Source of the DNA: Flavobacteriales bacterium UBA7519
GTDB lineage: Bacteria; Bacteroidota; Bacteroidia; Flavobacteriales; Weeksellaceae
DNA: 24,468 nt
Assembly (NCBI GenBank): GCA_002476905.1
Contig: DLND01000121.1
Span: forward strand, 1 to 24,468
Reading direction: 5' to 3'
This document shows positions 15,177 to 21,740 of this stretch, piece by piece (the first letter of the stretch is position 1; every line of letters starts with the position of its first letter). The position numbers and the translations under genes are program-made. The notes below the pieces were generated by a model. The model was not told the origin of the DNA. It saw only the letters and a list, made by a program, of their open reading frames with translations, and did not search any database.

Positions 15177-15184
15177 CAAAGATA
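15177..15184 (-). promoter_or_regulatory. Candidate -7 box for the bestrophin gene
   Basis: On the minus strand this reads TATCTTTG, an exact TAnnTTTG match. It sits about 18 bases before the ATG at 15159 and supports that start over 15228. No clear -33 element was found. Confidence 0.5.
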
Positions 15185-15284
15185 ATTGATGTCGGATAAT
15201 TTTTTATGTTAAGTATAGAATTAATCAAAGTTTTAAAACGATTCTTAAAATTATTTTTAAATTTAAGCTTTTAAAAAACAATCG

Positions 15285-16811
15285 ATGTCAAATAAAGAAA
15301 AATTCATAACCGACCTGAGCGCAAAATACAATCCTAAAGGCGAACACATCATCCTCGGAAAAGGTATGCTGGACGGCGAAGTTATAACAGAAGTCAATGT
15401 GTCAATTCCTCTGAAAACAGTCAACAGACACGGATTGATAGCCGGCGCAACCGGAACCGGAAAAACCAAAACACTACAGGTTTTTGTAGAGCAGTTGTCT
15501 CACGCCGGAATCCCTACTTTGGTAATGGACATCAAAGGTGATTTATCTGGAATTGCCAAAGCTGGAACGGAAAATGACAACATCAAAGAACGATATTCTA
15601 AAACGCAATTGCCATATTCGCCACAGAGTTTTCCCGTAGAATTGATGACAATTTCCGGTGCAAAAGGCGTTAAACTTCGTGCAACAGTTTTAGAATTCGG
15701 TCCAATTCTACTGAGTAAAATCCTTGAATTGAATGACACACAGCAAAGCATTATGTCGATCGTTTTCAAATATTGTGATGACAAAGCTTTGCCTTTGGTT
15801 GACTTGCAGGATTTGAAAAAAGTGTTGCAATATGTGACAGATAATCCGATTGGTAAAAAAGAATTGGCTGATAATTACGGCTCGATTTCTCCCGCTTCTT
15901 TGGGTGCTATTTTACGTTCGATTGTTGCGATGGAACAGCAAGGCGCAACAACTTTCTTTGGAGAACCAAGTTTTGAAGTGGATGATTTGCTAAAAACCAG
16001 AGACGGAAAGGGTGTTGTGAATATTTTCAGAGTTGATGACATTCAGAATAAACCTAATCTTTTCTCGACCTTTTTTTTATCTTTGTTTGCCGAGATTTAT
16101 ATGACTTTTCCAGAAGAAGGCGACAGTGGAAAACCGAAGTTAGTTTTATTTATTGATGAAGCGCATTTAATTTTTAACGAAGCTTCGAAAACCTTGCTTT
16201 CTCAAATCGAAACGATGGTAAAACTGATTCGTTCCAAAGGAATCGGAATTTATTTTAGTACTCAAATTCCTGGCGATGTTCCGGAAAATATTTTGAGCCA
16301 GTTAGGATTGAAAATTCAGCACGCTTTGAGAGGTTTCACCGCAAAAGACAGAAAAGAAATTGACAAAGCGGTAGAAAATTATCCAACAACAGAGTATTAC
16401 AAAGCCAATGAACTCATTCAAAATCTTGGAATTGGAGAAGCTTTTGTAACCGCATTGGATGAAAAAGGAATTCCAACACCTTTGGTTCAAACGTATTTGA
16501 TTTCGCCGGAAAGTAGAATGGATATTTTAACCGCATCAGAAATTGATGAACTGACAAGAAATTCTGACCTTGTCAAAAAATACGAACAAGACCTCGATAA
16601 AGAAAGTGCTTACGAAATTCTGACCAAAAGAATTGAAGAACATACCCAAACTGCCATTCCAACACCAACAAGAGGAAGAACAGCACAACCAAAAGAAGAG
16701 CAAGGGATGTTTGAACAAGTCATCGAAAGCCGAGCAGGAAAAACTTTCCTGAATACTTTAGCAAGAGAAGGTGCGAAGTTTATTTTGGGAATGCTTAGTA
16801 AAAAAAGATAA
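15285..16811 (+). CDS. HerA-like helicase/ATPase, DUF853 (YjgR) family
   Basis: 508-residue cytoplasmic P-loop ATPase of the HerA/FtsK superfamily. Walker A is GATGTGKT (residues 54-61), Walker B is LVLFIDEAHLIF near residue 290, and a downstream YFSTQIPGDVPENILSQLG carries the sensor-like Gln of this superfamily. The N-terminal FITDLSAKYNPKGEHIILGKGMLDGE opening is typical of DUF853. The C-terminal ~80 residues include a Thr/Pro-rich linker and a conserved end (AREGAKFILGMLSKKR). The cellular role of the family is not settled; some HerA relatives act with nucleases. The next gene, 28 bases on, encodes a DnaQ-like exonuclease, so a shared DNA-processing role is possible but unproven. Confidence 0.9.
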   Translation: MSNKEKFITDLSAKYNPKGEHIILGKGMLDGEVITEVNVSIPLKTVNRHGLIAGATGTGKTKTLQVFVEQLSHAGIPTLVMDIKGDLSGIAKAGTENDNIKERYSKTQLPYSPQSFPVELMTISGAKGVKLRATVLEFGPILLSKILELNDTQQSIMSIVFKYCDDKALPLVDLQDLKKVLQYVTDNPIGKKELADNYGSISPASLGAILRSIVAMEQQGATTFFGEPSFEVDDLLKTRDGKGVVNIFRVDDIQNKPNLFSTFFLSLFAEIYMTFPEEGDSGKPKLVLFIDEAHLIFNEASKTLLSQIETMVKLIRSKGIGIYFSTQIPGDVPENILSQLGLKIQHALRGFTAKDRKEIDKAVENYPTTEYYKANELIQNLGIGEAFVTALDEKGIPTPLVQTYLISPESRMDILTASEIDELTRNSDLVKKYEQDLDKESAYEILTKRIEEHTQTAIPTPTRGRTAQPKEEQGMFEQVIESRAGKTFLNTLAREGAKFILGMLSKKR

Positions 16812-16839
16812 TAAAATAATGCAGATTGCATAAATGTAG

Positions 16840-18063
16840 ATGTACTCAATAATAGATATAGAAAGTAACGGCGCACCATTTCGGAAAGAGAGCATCATAG
16901 AGATTGCCATCTATCGTTATGACGGTCACGAGATTACAGACCAATTCATCTCTCTCGTGAATCCCGAAAGTGAGATTTCTGCTTTTGTTCAAAAATTGAC
17001 AGGAATTACTTCAAAAATGGTTTTGACAGCTCCGAAATTTCACGAAATTGCCAAACGCGTTGTAGAAATCACCAAAGATTCTATCTTGGTTGGTCATAAT
17101 ATTGATTTCGATTACAGAATGCTTCGTCAATCGTTCAAACGTCTCGGTTACGACTTCACAATCAAAACTTTAGACACCATTCCTTTGGCTAAAAATCTGA
17201 TTCCGGATGAGAAAAGTTATTCCTTAAGTAAACTTTGTAAGTCAATCGGAATTCCTTTGAGTGAAGCGCATCGTGCAAGTGGTGACGCTAGAGCAACTTT
17301 GGACTTATTTAAACTATTGATTATCAAAGACAAAAATAATGAAATCATCCAATCGCAAAAGGAAGAAAATCTGGAGAAAGATTACATCAGTAAAGTTCAG
17401 ATTTTGACAGAAGATTTGCCAAACGAAAGAGGAATTCTGTATTTCCAAAACTCGGAGGGAAAAATCATTAGTTCCGATGTTGTAGAAGACTTATATAAAT
17501 CTGCCAAGAAAATTTTCGACTCTGATAAAGCGAAGTATAAAAAAATCCAGGAAGAGACAGAAAAAATCTCCTACGAACTGACTGGAACTGATTTGATTGC
17601 CAAACTAATGATGCAAAACAAAGGCTTCCACAAAAGACAACAATTGACTTTCGGGTTGTTTTACAGAAAGGACAAATATATTCTTGAGAAAATTAAGCTT
17701 CAGGAAGATAAACCTTTACTGAGATTCAAAAGTTTCACACAAGGTTTGAAGGCGATTAGTTACATCAAATCCCGAGAAGAATTGAAAGATTTGGTAGAAT
17801 TCACTCAAAAAATCAATCTCAAAGGAAGGAATGAAATCTGGTCTTCATCCGGAAGAACTTTGGGCGAAAAATCGTTTTTGGTTTTGGAGAAAGGCAAATT
17901 AATTGGGTTTGGTTTTTACGAATTGTATCATCAGATTCAATCTTTGGAAAAAATCAAAAAGCTGATGTTGCCTGTGGCGAGATTTACACAAGATTTGCAG
18001 AATGATTTGCAGTTGGCGGTTTTACGGAATGAGTTTGAGGTTTCTGCGCTTCCTGAAAAATAA
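16840..18063 (+). CDS. DnaQ-like DEDDh exonuclease fused to a degenerate GIY-YIG-like domain
   Basis: 407 residues. The exonuclease domain (about 1-165) is complete, with Asp6 and Glu8 (IDIESNG), Asp91 (GHNIDFDYRML) and His144/Asp149 (HRASGDARATLDLF) for two-metal 3'-5' exonuclease chemistry. The region 190-270 follows the pattern of the UvrC-like GIY-YIG nuclease that is fused to DnaQ domains in many bacteria: LPNERGILYF, EGKII, then ISYELTGTDLIAKLM. However GIY is GIL, the YIG position reads SSD, and the catalytic Arg and Glu are not found, so the nuclease site looks dead. The C-terminal ~130 residues resemble the tail of those fusion proteins. It lies 28 bases after the HerA-like gene. Confidence 0.87.
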   Translation: MYSIIDIESNGAPFRKESIIEIAIYRYDGHEITDQFISLVNPESEISAFVQKLTGITSKMVLTAPKFHEIAKRVVEITKDSILVGHNIDFDYRMLRQSFKRLGYDFTIKTLDTIPLAKNLIPDEKSYSLSKLCKSIGIPLSEAHRASGDARATLDLFKLLIIKDKNNEIIQSQKEENLEKDYISKVQILTEDLPNERGILYFQNSEGKIISSDVVEDLYKSAKKIFDSDKAKYKKIQEETEKISYELTGTDLIAKLMMQNKGFHKRQQLTFGLFYRKDKYILEKIKLQEDKPLLRFKSFTQGLKAISYIKSREELKDLVEFTQKINLKGRNEIWSSSGRTLGEKSFLVLEKGKLIGFGFYELYHQIQSLEKIKKLMLPVARFTQDLQNDLQLAVLRNEFEVSALPEK

Positions 18064-18079
18064 AAATCAACCTAAAACA

Positions 18080-18110
18080 TTGCAGGATTTACAGATAAAC
18101 TCTAATTTTG
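18080..18110 (+). promoter_or_regulatory. Promoter of the lysA leader
   Basis: TTG at 18080-18082 and TAATTTTG at 18103-18110 are separated by 20 bases, matching both Bacteroidota promoter elements at normal spacing. The predicted start is near 18116, about 16 bases before a Lys-rich leader ORF. Confidence 0.7.
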
Positions 18111-18131
18111 CGAAAATTTTTTAACAAGGCA

Positions 18132-18203
18132 ATGCAAATATTTAAGCAAAACAAAATCGGGAAAAAGGGAGCTGTAAGGTTCTCTAAGGTTTGGAATGTA
18201 TAA
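18132..18203 (+). CDS. Lys-rich leader peptide, 23 aa
   Basis: It opens MQIFKQNKIGKKGAV and ends FSKVWNV before TAA, with Lys at positions 5, 8, 11, 12 and 19. Lysine is common in AT-rich genomes, so five in 23 is only a moderate enrichment; the support comes mainly from its place between a consensus promoter and a terminator/antiterminator pair ahead of a lysine biosynthesis gene. It ends 80 bases before lysA. It probably acts in cis as a ribosome-stalling sensor and not as a protein. Confidence 0.55.
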   Translation: MQIFKQNKIGKKGAVRFSKVWNV

Positions 18204-18231
18204 AGAGTTGCGTGCATAAGATATCTATTGC

Positions 18232-18270
18232 GGCAGACTCTTTTGATAAAGAATCTGCCTTTTTATTTTT
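18232..18270 (+). terminator. Attenuator terminator before lysA
   Basis: GGCAGA-C-TCTTT pairs with AAAGA-A-TCTGCC (18232-18243 with 18248-18259), eleven pairs with one mismatch and a 4-base loop, followed by TTTTTATTTTT. It ends 14 bases before the lysA ATG. Confidence 0.85.
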
Positions 18271-18283
18271 AAAAATCTACCTT

Positions 18284-19483
18284 ATGACAAATCAGGACTT
18301 GCTGGCTATAGCAAAAGAATTCGGGACACCCGTTTATGTTTATGACGTTAATTCGATACGCGAACAATATGAAAAGCTGACTTCTTCTTTCTCGAAGAAC
18401 ACAAGATTTTTCTACGCCGCCAAAGCTTTAACCAATATCAATATCCTGAAATACGTCGAAAAGTTAGGCGCTTCCCTTGACTGCGTTTCTATCAACGAAG
18501 TGAAGTTGGGTTTGAAAGCTGGATTTTCAAACGACAGAATCCTTTTCACACCTAATTGCGTTGACCTAGCAGAAATCGAAGAAGCAATGTCTCTGAATGT
18601 TCATATCAACATCGATAATATTTCGATTTTGGAACAATTTGGAAACAAATTCGGTGGCTCTTATCCGATTTTTGTGAGAATCAATCCACATATTTTTGCT
18701 GGAGGAAATTACAAAATCTCAACTGGACATATTGATTCTAAATTCGGAATTTCTATTCATCAGCTTCGTCACATCGAGCGTGTTATGAAATCTACCAACA
18801 TCAATGTGGAAGGTCTTCATATGCACACGGGAAGCGAAATCAAAGATCCAGATGTTTTCCTTCAAGGTCTGGAAATTATGTTCGAATTGGCGGAACATTT
18901 CCCAAATCTGAAATATCTGGACATGGGAAGTGGTTTCAAAGTTCCTTATCAAGATGGCGATTTGGAGACAGACGTAAAGTCTCTTGGAAAAAAAGTCAAT
19001 GCAGCGATCAAAAAACACGAAGAATCTACAGGGAAAAAATTCCAACTTTGGTTTGAGCCCGGAAAATTCTTGGTGAGTAAAAGCGGGCATTTCCTTGTAA
19101 AATCTAATGTCATCAAACAAACAACAGCGACAGTTTTTGTTGGTGTAAATTCAGGTTTTAATCATTTGATTCGTCCGATGTTCTACGATTCTTATCATAT
19201 TATCGAAAATCTTTCTAATCCAAAAGGTCCGGAAAGAATTTATACTGTTGTTGGAAACATCTGTGAAACAGACACGTTTGCGTGGGACAGAAAAATCAAT
19301 GAAGTGAGAGAAGGCGATGTGATTGTTTTTAGAAATGCCGGTGCTTATGGAGTTGAAATGAGTTCAAATTTCAACTCAAGATTGAAACCTGCAGAAGTAA
19401 TGTTCCTTGACGGAAAAGCACATCTCATCAGAAAAAGAGACGAATTTGAAGATTTATTAAAAAATCAGATTGAAGTTTTGTAA
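18284..19483 (+). CDS. lysA: Diaminopimelate decarboxylase
   Basis: PLP enzyme for the last step of lysine synthesis, meso-diaminopimelate to L-lysine plus CO2. It is a fold-III type protein of 399 residues. The Schiff-base Lys is Lys47 (FFYAAKALTN). Also visible are HMHTGSEI, the phosphate-binding DMGSGFKVPY (in place of the usual GGG), EPGKFLVSKSG, CETDTFAW and GAYGVEMSSNFNSR. The frame stays open back to 18191, but that extension would translate through the terminator hairpin. The ATG at 18284, giving MTNQDLLAIAKEFGTPVYVYD, is the sound start. It is headed by a leader with attenuator features; the gene for a secreted protein follows after 56 bases without an obvious terminator. Confidence 0.95.
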   Translation: MTNQDLLAIAKEFGTPVYVYDVNSIREQYEKLTSSFSKNTRFFYAAKALTNINILKYVEKLGASLDCVSINEVKLGLKAGFSNDRILFTPNCVDLAEIEEAMSLNVHINIDNISILEQFGNKFGGSYPIFVRINPHIFAGGNYKISTGHIDSKFGISIHQLRHIERVMKSTNINVEGLHMHTGSEIKDPDVFLQGLEIMFELAEHFPNLKYLDMGSGFKVPYQDGDLETDVKSLGKKVNAAIKKHEESTGKKFQLWFEPGKFLVSKSGHFLVKSNVIKQTTATVFVGVNSGFNHLIRPMFYDSYHIIENLSNPKGPERIYTVVGNICETDTFAWDRKINEVREGDVIVFRNAGAYGVEMSSNFNSRLKPAEVMFLDGKAHLIRKRDEFEDLLKNQIEVL

Positions 19484-19539
19484 AAAGGCTACGACGATAG
19501 GGTACAGATTGTCTCAAATTTAGATTAAAATCAAACTTT

Positions 19540-20040
19540 ATGAAATCATTACTATTCTCATTGTGTTTATTAACCAGTGCCTTAGCCATCGCACAAGTCG
19601 ATATTGAAGAAGGTATGGACAATATTCCGATGATCGAGAATACTTCGAGTGCTGTAGTTTATAATGTTAGAGGAATTTATCAGATACCTGATAACGATTG
19701 CAATGCCTCGCAGTTTAAAAGTCTGGTTTATCCTGGCGGATCTACTGCTTATATAAAAGATCTGAAGGAAAAACTTCAGCAAAATGTTAATTGGAATACC
19801 TACGTCATCAACGGATTATTTTTTGTAAAGTTAGACATCAATAAAAACGGAGTACTTACAAATGCAGAAGCCGGTCCTAAAGTTCCAAACAGCGATCTGT
19901 TTCTGAAAGATCTGAAAAATGCAGCCATGAAAGCCAATAAAAAGTGGATTCCTGCCAAATGTAACGGAAATCCTGTAGATTCTAAAGCTATTCTGAAAAT
20001 CGATTTTTCATCAATGACTTATGACAATGCTTTTAATTAA
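19540..20040 (+). CDS. Secreted protein with TonB-C-terminal-like domain
   Basis: 166 residues. The signal peptide MKSLLFSLCLLTSALAIAQ has a likely cleavage after the Ala-Gln region. The mature part has the pattern of a TonB C-terminal-like domain: YPGGSTAYIKDLKEKLQQN, INKNGVLTNAEAG, and KKWIPAKCNGNPVDSKAILKIDF, which matches the usual Trp-x-Pro-(G/A)-x-x-x-Gly-x-Pro-Val core. There is no membrane anchor or Pro-rich linker, so it is a free periplasmic protein and not an energy transducer. Two Cys (about 52 and 143) could form a disulfide. It lies 56 bases after lysA and has no recognised -7 box of its own. Confidence 0.8.
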   Translation: MKSLLFSLCLLTSALAIAQVDIEEGMDNIPMIENTSSAVVYNVRGIYQIPDNDCNASQFKSLVYPGGSTAYIKDLKEKLQQNVNWNTYVINGLFFVKLDINKNGVLTNAEAGPKVPNSDLFLKDLKNAAMKANKKWIPAKCNGNPVDSKAILKIDFSSMTYDNAFN

Positions 20041-20052
20041 TATAAAAACAGA

Positions 20053-20082
20053 AACCGCTAAATTAAATTAGCGGTTGTTTTT
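20053..20082 (+). terminator. Terminator after the secreted-protein gene
   Basis: AACCGCTAA (20053-20061) pairs with TTAGCGGTT (20068-20076), with a 6-base loop and a GTTTTTAG tail. The minus-strand side is also A/T-flanked, so it may serve both directions. Confidence 0.85.
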
Positions 20083-20220
20083 AGTTTCTACCCTGCTATC
20101 ATTGCTAAAAAAAGCATTCAGATTTCTCTAAACGCCTTTCTTCCCTCATTCGGATTTTTTAATCAGAATTGATTTTAGGCAAAAGTATAGCTTATTTAGT
20201 TCAAATAAAATGAACCATGG

Positions 20221-20790
20221 TTAACAAATTCGTTTTCGTATACGACTGAGCGCCTGTGGTGTAATGCCTATATATGAAGCAATATGCTTCAACGGAATTT
20301 TTTGGAAAAGATCTGGTCGTTCTTTCAAAAGTGAAAGGTATCTTTCCTCAGCAGTTTCACTTAAGAAAGAAAATTCTCTGTTAAGTTTTTCTACATATAA
20401 TTTTTCCACAGTAAGTCTTCCGATCAGATTTCCAACAGAATGTGTTTTATAAAGCATCTGTAAATCATCATAATGAATTTGCCAGACCACGATATCTGTT
20501 AACGCCTCTATATCGCATCTGGAAGGCGTTCTTTTTGTGAAAGAATCATAGGCCGTAAGGAATTGATTTTGAAATACAAACCTTATAGTCAGTTCTTTAT
20601 TTTCCTTCATAAAGAAAAGTCTTGCTGCTCCATTTTCAACAAAAGACAAGTAGTTATCTACTTCTCCTTTATTCAGAATCACATCTTTTTTCTTGTATTC
20701 TTTTCTAAAGTTTTTCTCCACAAAAGGCCTCCAATTTTCTTCTGTAAGCGGAATTCCCTTCGAGAGCAGATACTGTTTAACAAACTCCAT
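20221..20790 (-). CDS. Crp/Fnr-family transcriptional regulator
   Basis: 189 residues. The N-terminal cyclic-nucleotide-binding-like domain covers about residues 10-125 (KKKDVILNKGEVDNYLSFVENGAARLFF), and an HTH lies at the C-terminus (KHIASYIGITPQALSRIRKRI). The phosphate-binding cassette of true cAMP receptors is not evident, which is usual for these short Bacteroidota members, so the ligand is unknown. The ATG gives MEFVKQYLLSKGIPL. It lies 12 bases downstream of the surE stop on the same strand, so it is probably read from the surE promoter. Confidence 0.9.
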   Translation of the reverse strand: MEFVKQYLLSKGIPLTEENWRPFVEKNFRKEYKKKDVILNKGEVDNYLSFVENGAARLFFMKENKELTIRFVFQNQFLTAYDSFTKRTPSRCDIEALTDIVVWQIHYDDLQMLYKTHSVGNLIGRLTVEKLYVEKLNREFSFLSETAEERYLSLLKERPDLFQKIPLKHIASYIGITPQALSRIRKRIC

Positions 20791-20802
20791 TCATTAACAT
20801 AT

Positions 20803-21567
20803 TTATTGATAAACAGAATTCAGCTCGTTCATATATTCATAAGCTGTCAAATCAAATTTCACAGGTACAATACTAATATAGCCATTAGCCAAAGCTGTTT
20901 CGTCCGCATCTTCGGACTCATCCATATTATTGAAATAACCTGTCAACCAGTAATATTTTCTTCCATGCGGATTGGTTCTTTCGTCAAAACTTTCTTCCCA
21001 TTTGGCGTTGGCTTGTTTACAAACTTTGATGCCTTTGATTTCTTCTTTGTTTAATTTCGGAATATTAACATTCAAAACAACTCCTTTAGGCATTGGGTTT
21101 TCCAAAGTTTTCCGAATAATATCTTTGATAAACTCTTCCGCCTGGTCAAAATCAGCTTCCCATTTCAAATCCGAAAGTGAAAACCCAATCGCTTGCAAAC
21201 CTTCTACTCCAGCTTCCACAGCCGCAGACATTGTTCCGGAATAGATAACATTAATGGAAGAATTTGCACCGTGATTGATTCCCGAAACAACCAAATCTGG
21301 TTTTCTTGGAAGAATTTTATCTAATGCCATTTTCACACAATCTACAGGCGTTCCAGAGCAAGAAAAATCTCTCTGAGGACCATCAAGATTGAGTTCTTCG
21401 AAGCTTAAAGTTGAGTTGATGGTAATAGCGTGCCCTTTTCCACTTTGAGGAGAATTAGGTGCTACAACAATTACATCTCCAATTTCGTTGACTATGCTAA
21501 TTAATTTTCTGATGCCAGGCGCAGTAATTCCGTCGTCATTGGTTACCAGTATCAATGGTTTACTCAT
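20803..21567 (-). CDS. surE: 5'/3'-nucleotidase SurE
   Basis: Metal-dependent phosphatase that removes phosphate from nucleoside monophosphates. The N-terminal LVTNDDGITAPGI supplies the metal-binding Asp pair (about residues 10-11). Further family motifs are APNSPQSGKGHAIT, SCSGTPVDCVKMAL and VSGINHGANSS. I chose the ATG at 21567, giving MSKPLILVTNDDG (254 residues), over a longer frame from 21630. A minus-strand TATTTTTG -7 box at 21625-21618 would place the start site inside the longer version. Crp/Fnr-like gene follows closely. Confidence 0.95.
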   Translation of the reverse strand: MSKPLILVTNDDGITAPGIRKLISIVNEIGDVIVVAPNSPQSGKGHAITINSTLSFEELNLDGPQRDFSCSGTPVDCVKMALDKILPRKPDLVVSGINHGANSSINVIYSGTMSAAVEAGVEGLQAIGFSLSDLKWEADFDQAEEFIKDIIRKTLENPMPKGVVLNVNIPKLNKEEIKGIKVCKQANAKWEESFDERTNPHGRKYYWLTGYFNNMDESEDADETALANGYISIVPVKFDLTAYEYMNELNSVYQ

Positions 21568-21617
21568 AAATTTTTCTTTATTTTTTTTCGCTTTTTGCGA
21601 TATTTTCATAATTCTTT

Positions 21618-21625
21618 CAAAAATA
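21618..21625 (-). promoter_or_regulatory. Candidate -7 box for surE
   Basis: On the minus strand this reads TATTTTTG, an exact TAnnTTTG match. It predicts a 5' leader of about 45 bases before the ATG at 21567. No -33 element is clear. Confidence 0.45.
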
Positions 21626-21659
21626 ACCAATTTATAATACTTTAATTAAAATAAGGTGT

Positions 21660-21667
21660 TAAATTTG
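21660..21667 (+). promoter_or_regulatory. Candidate -7 box for the Prc-like protease gene
   Basis: TAAATTTG matches the consensus exactly and lies divergent to the surE box. It predicts a leader of about 68 bases. No TTG lies 19-21 bases upstream. Confidence 0.4.
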
Positions 21668-21668
21668 G

Positions 21669-21706
21669 TTTCGTTTTTGAATATCATCGTAACTTTCAAA
21701 ACGGAA
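21669..21706 (+). other. Hairpin in the 5' leader of the Prc-like protease gene
   Basis: TTTCGTTTT-T-GAA (21669-21681) pairs with TTCAAAACGGAA (21695-21706), about twelve pairs including one G-T wobble, one bulged T and a 13-base loop. A-runs follow, not T's, so it is not a terminator. It lies inside the predicted 5' leader and may affect mRNA stability or translation. Confidence 0.4.
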
Positions 21707-21740
21707 AAAAATACTAATCCAAGTACAGATTTAAAAATAT

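Larger units (their letters stand above)
18116..18270 (+). promoter_or_regulatory. Attenuator leader of lysA (antiterminator versus terminator)
   Basis: After the Lys-rich leader ORF the RNA can fold in two exclusive ways. Antiterminator: AAAGAGTTGC (18202-18211) pairs with GCA and ACTCTTT (18233-18235, 18237-18243), ten pairs with one bulged G. Terminator: 18232-18243 pairs with 18248-18259. The antiterminator's left arm begins inside the leader stop codon, so a ribosome that reaches the stop would cover it and favour termination, while one stalled at the Lys codon 18186-18188 would leave it free. This is classical attenuation geometry. No lysine riboswitch core was seen. Pairings are direct observation; lysine sensing is inferred. 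Confidence 0.65.

Noticed and set aside
15160..15228. 23-codon N-terminal extension of the bestrophin gene
   Set aside because: A perfect -7 box lies within it, and the family normally begins near the ATG at 15159.
18191..18283. N-terminal extension of lysA by 31 codons
   Set aside because: It runs through the terminator hairpin and its T-tract, has no family similarity and gives an abnormal N-terminus; the leader ORF in another frame explains the region better.
18110..18283. Lysine (L-box) riboswitch ahead of lysA
   Set aside because: The region between promoter and terminator is only about 115 bases and lacks the multi-helix L-box core, which is considerably longer.
20173..20205. Minus-strand TACTTTTG (20187-20180) that could start an antisense RNA toward the secreted-protein gene
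   Set aside because: The only nearby TTTG lies 14 bases away instead of about 19-21, and a lone -7 match in AT-rich DNA is weak.
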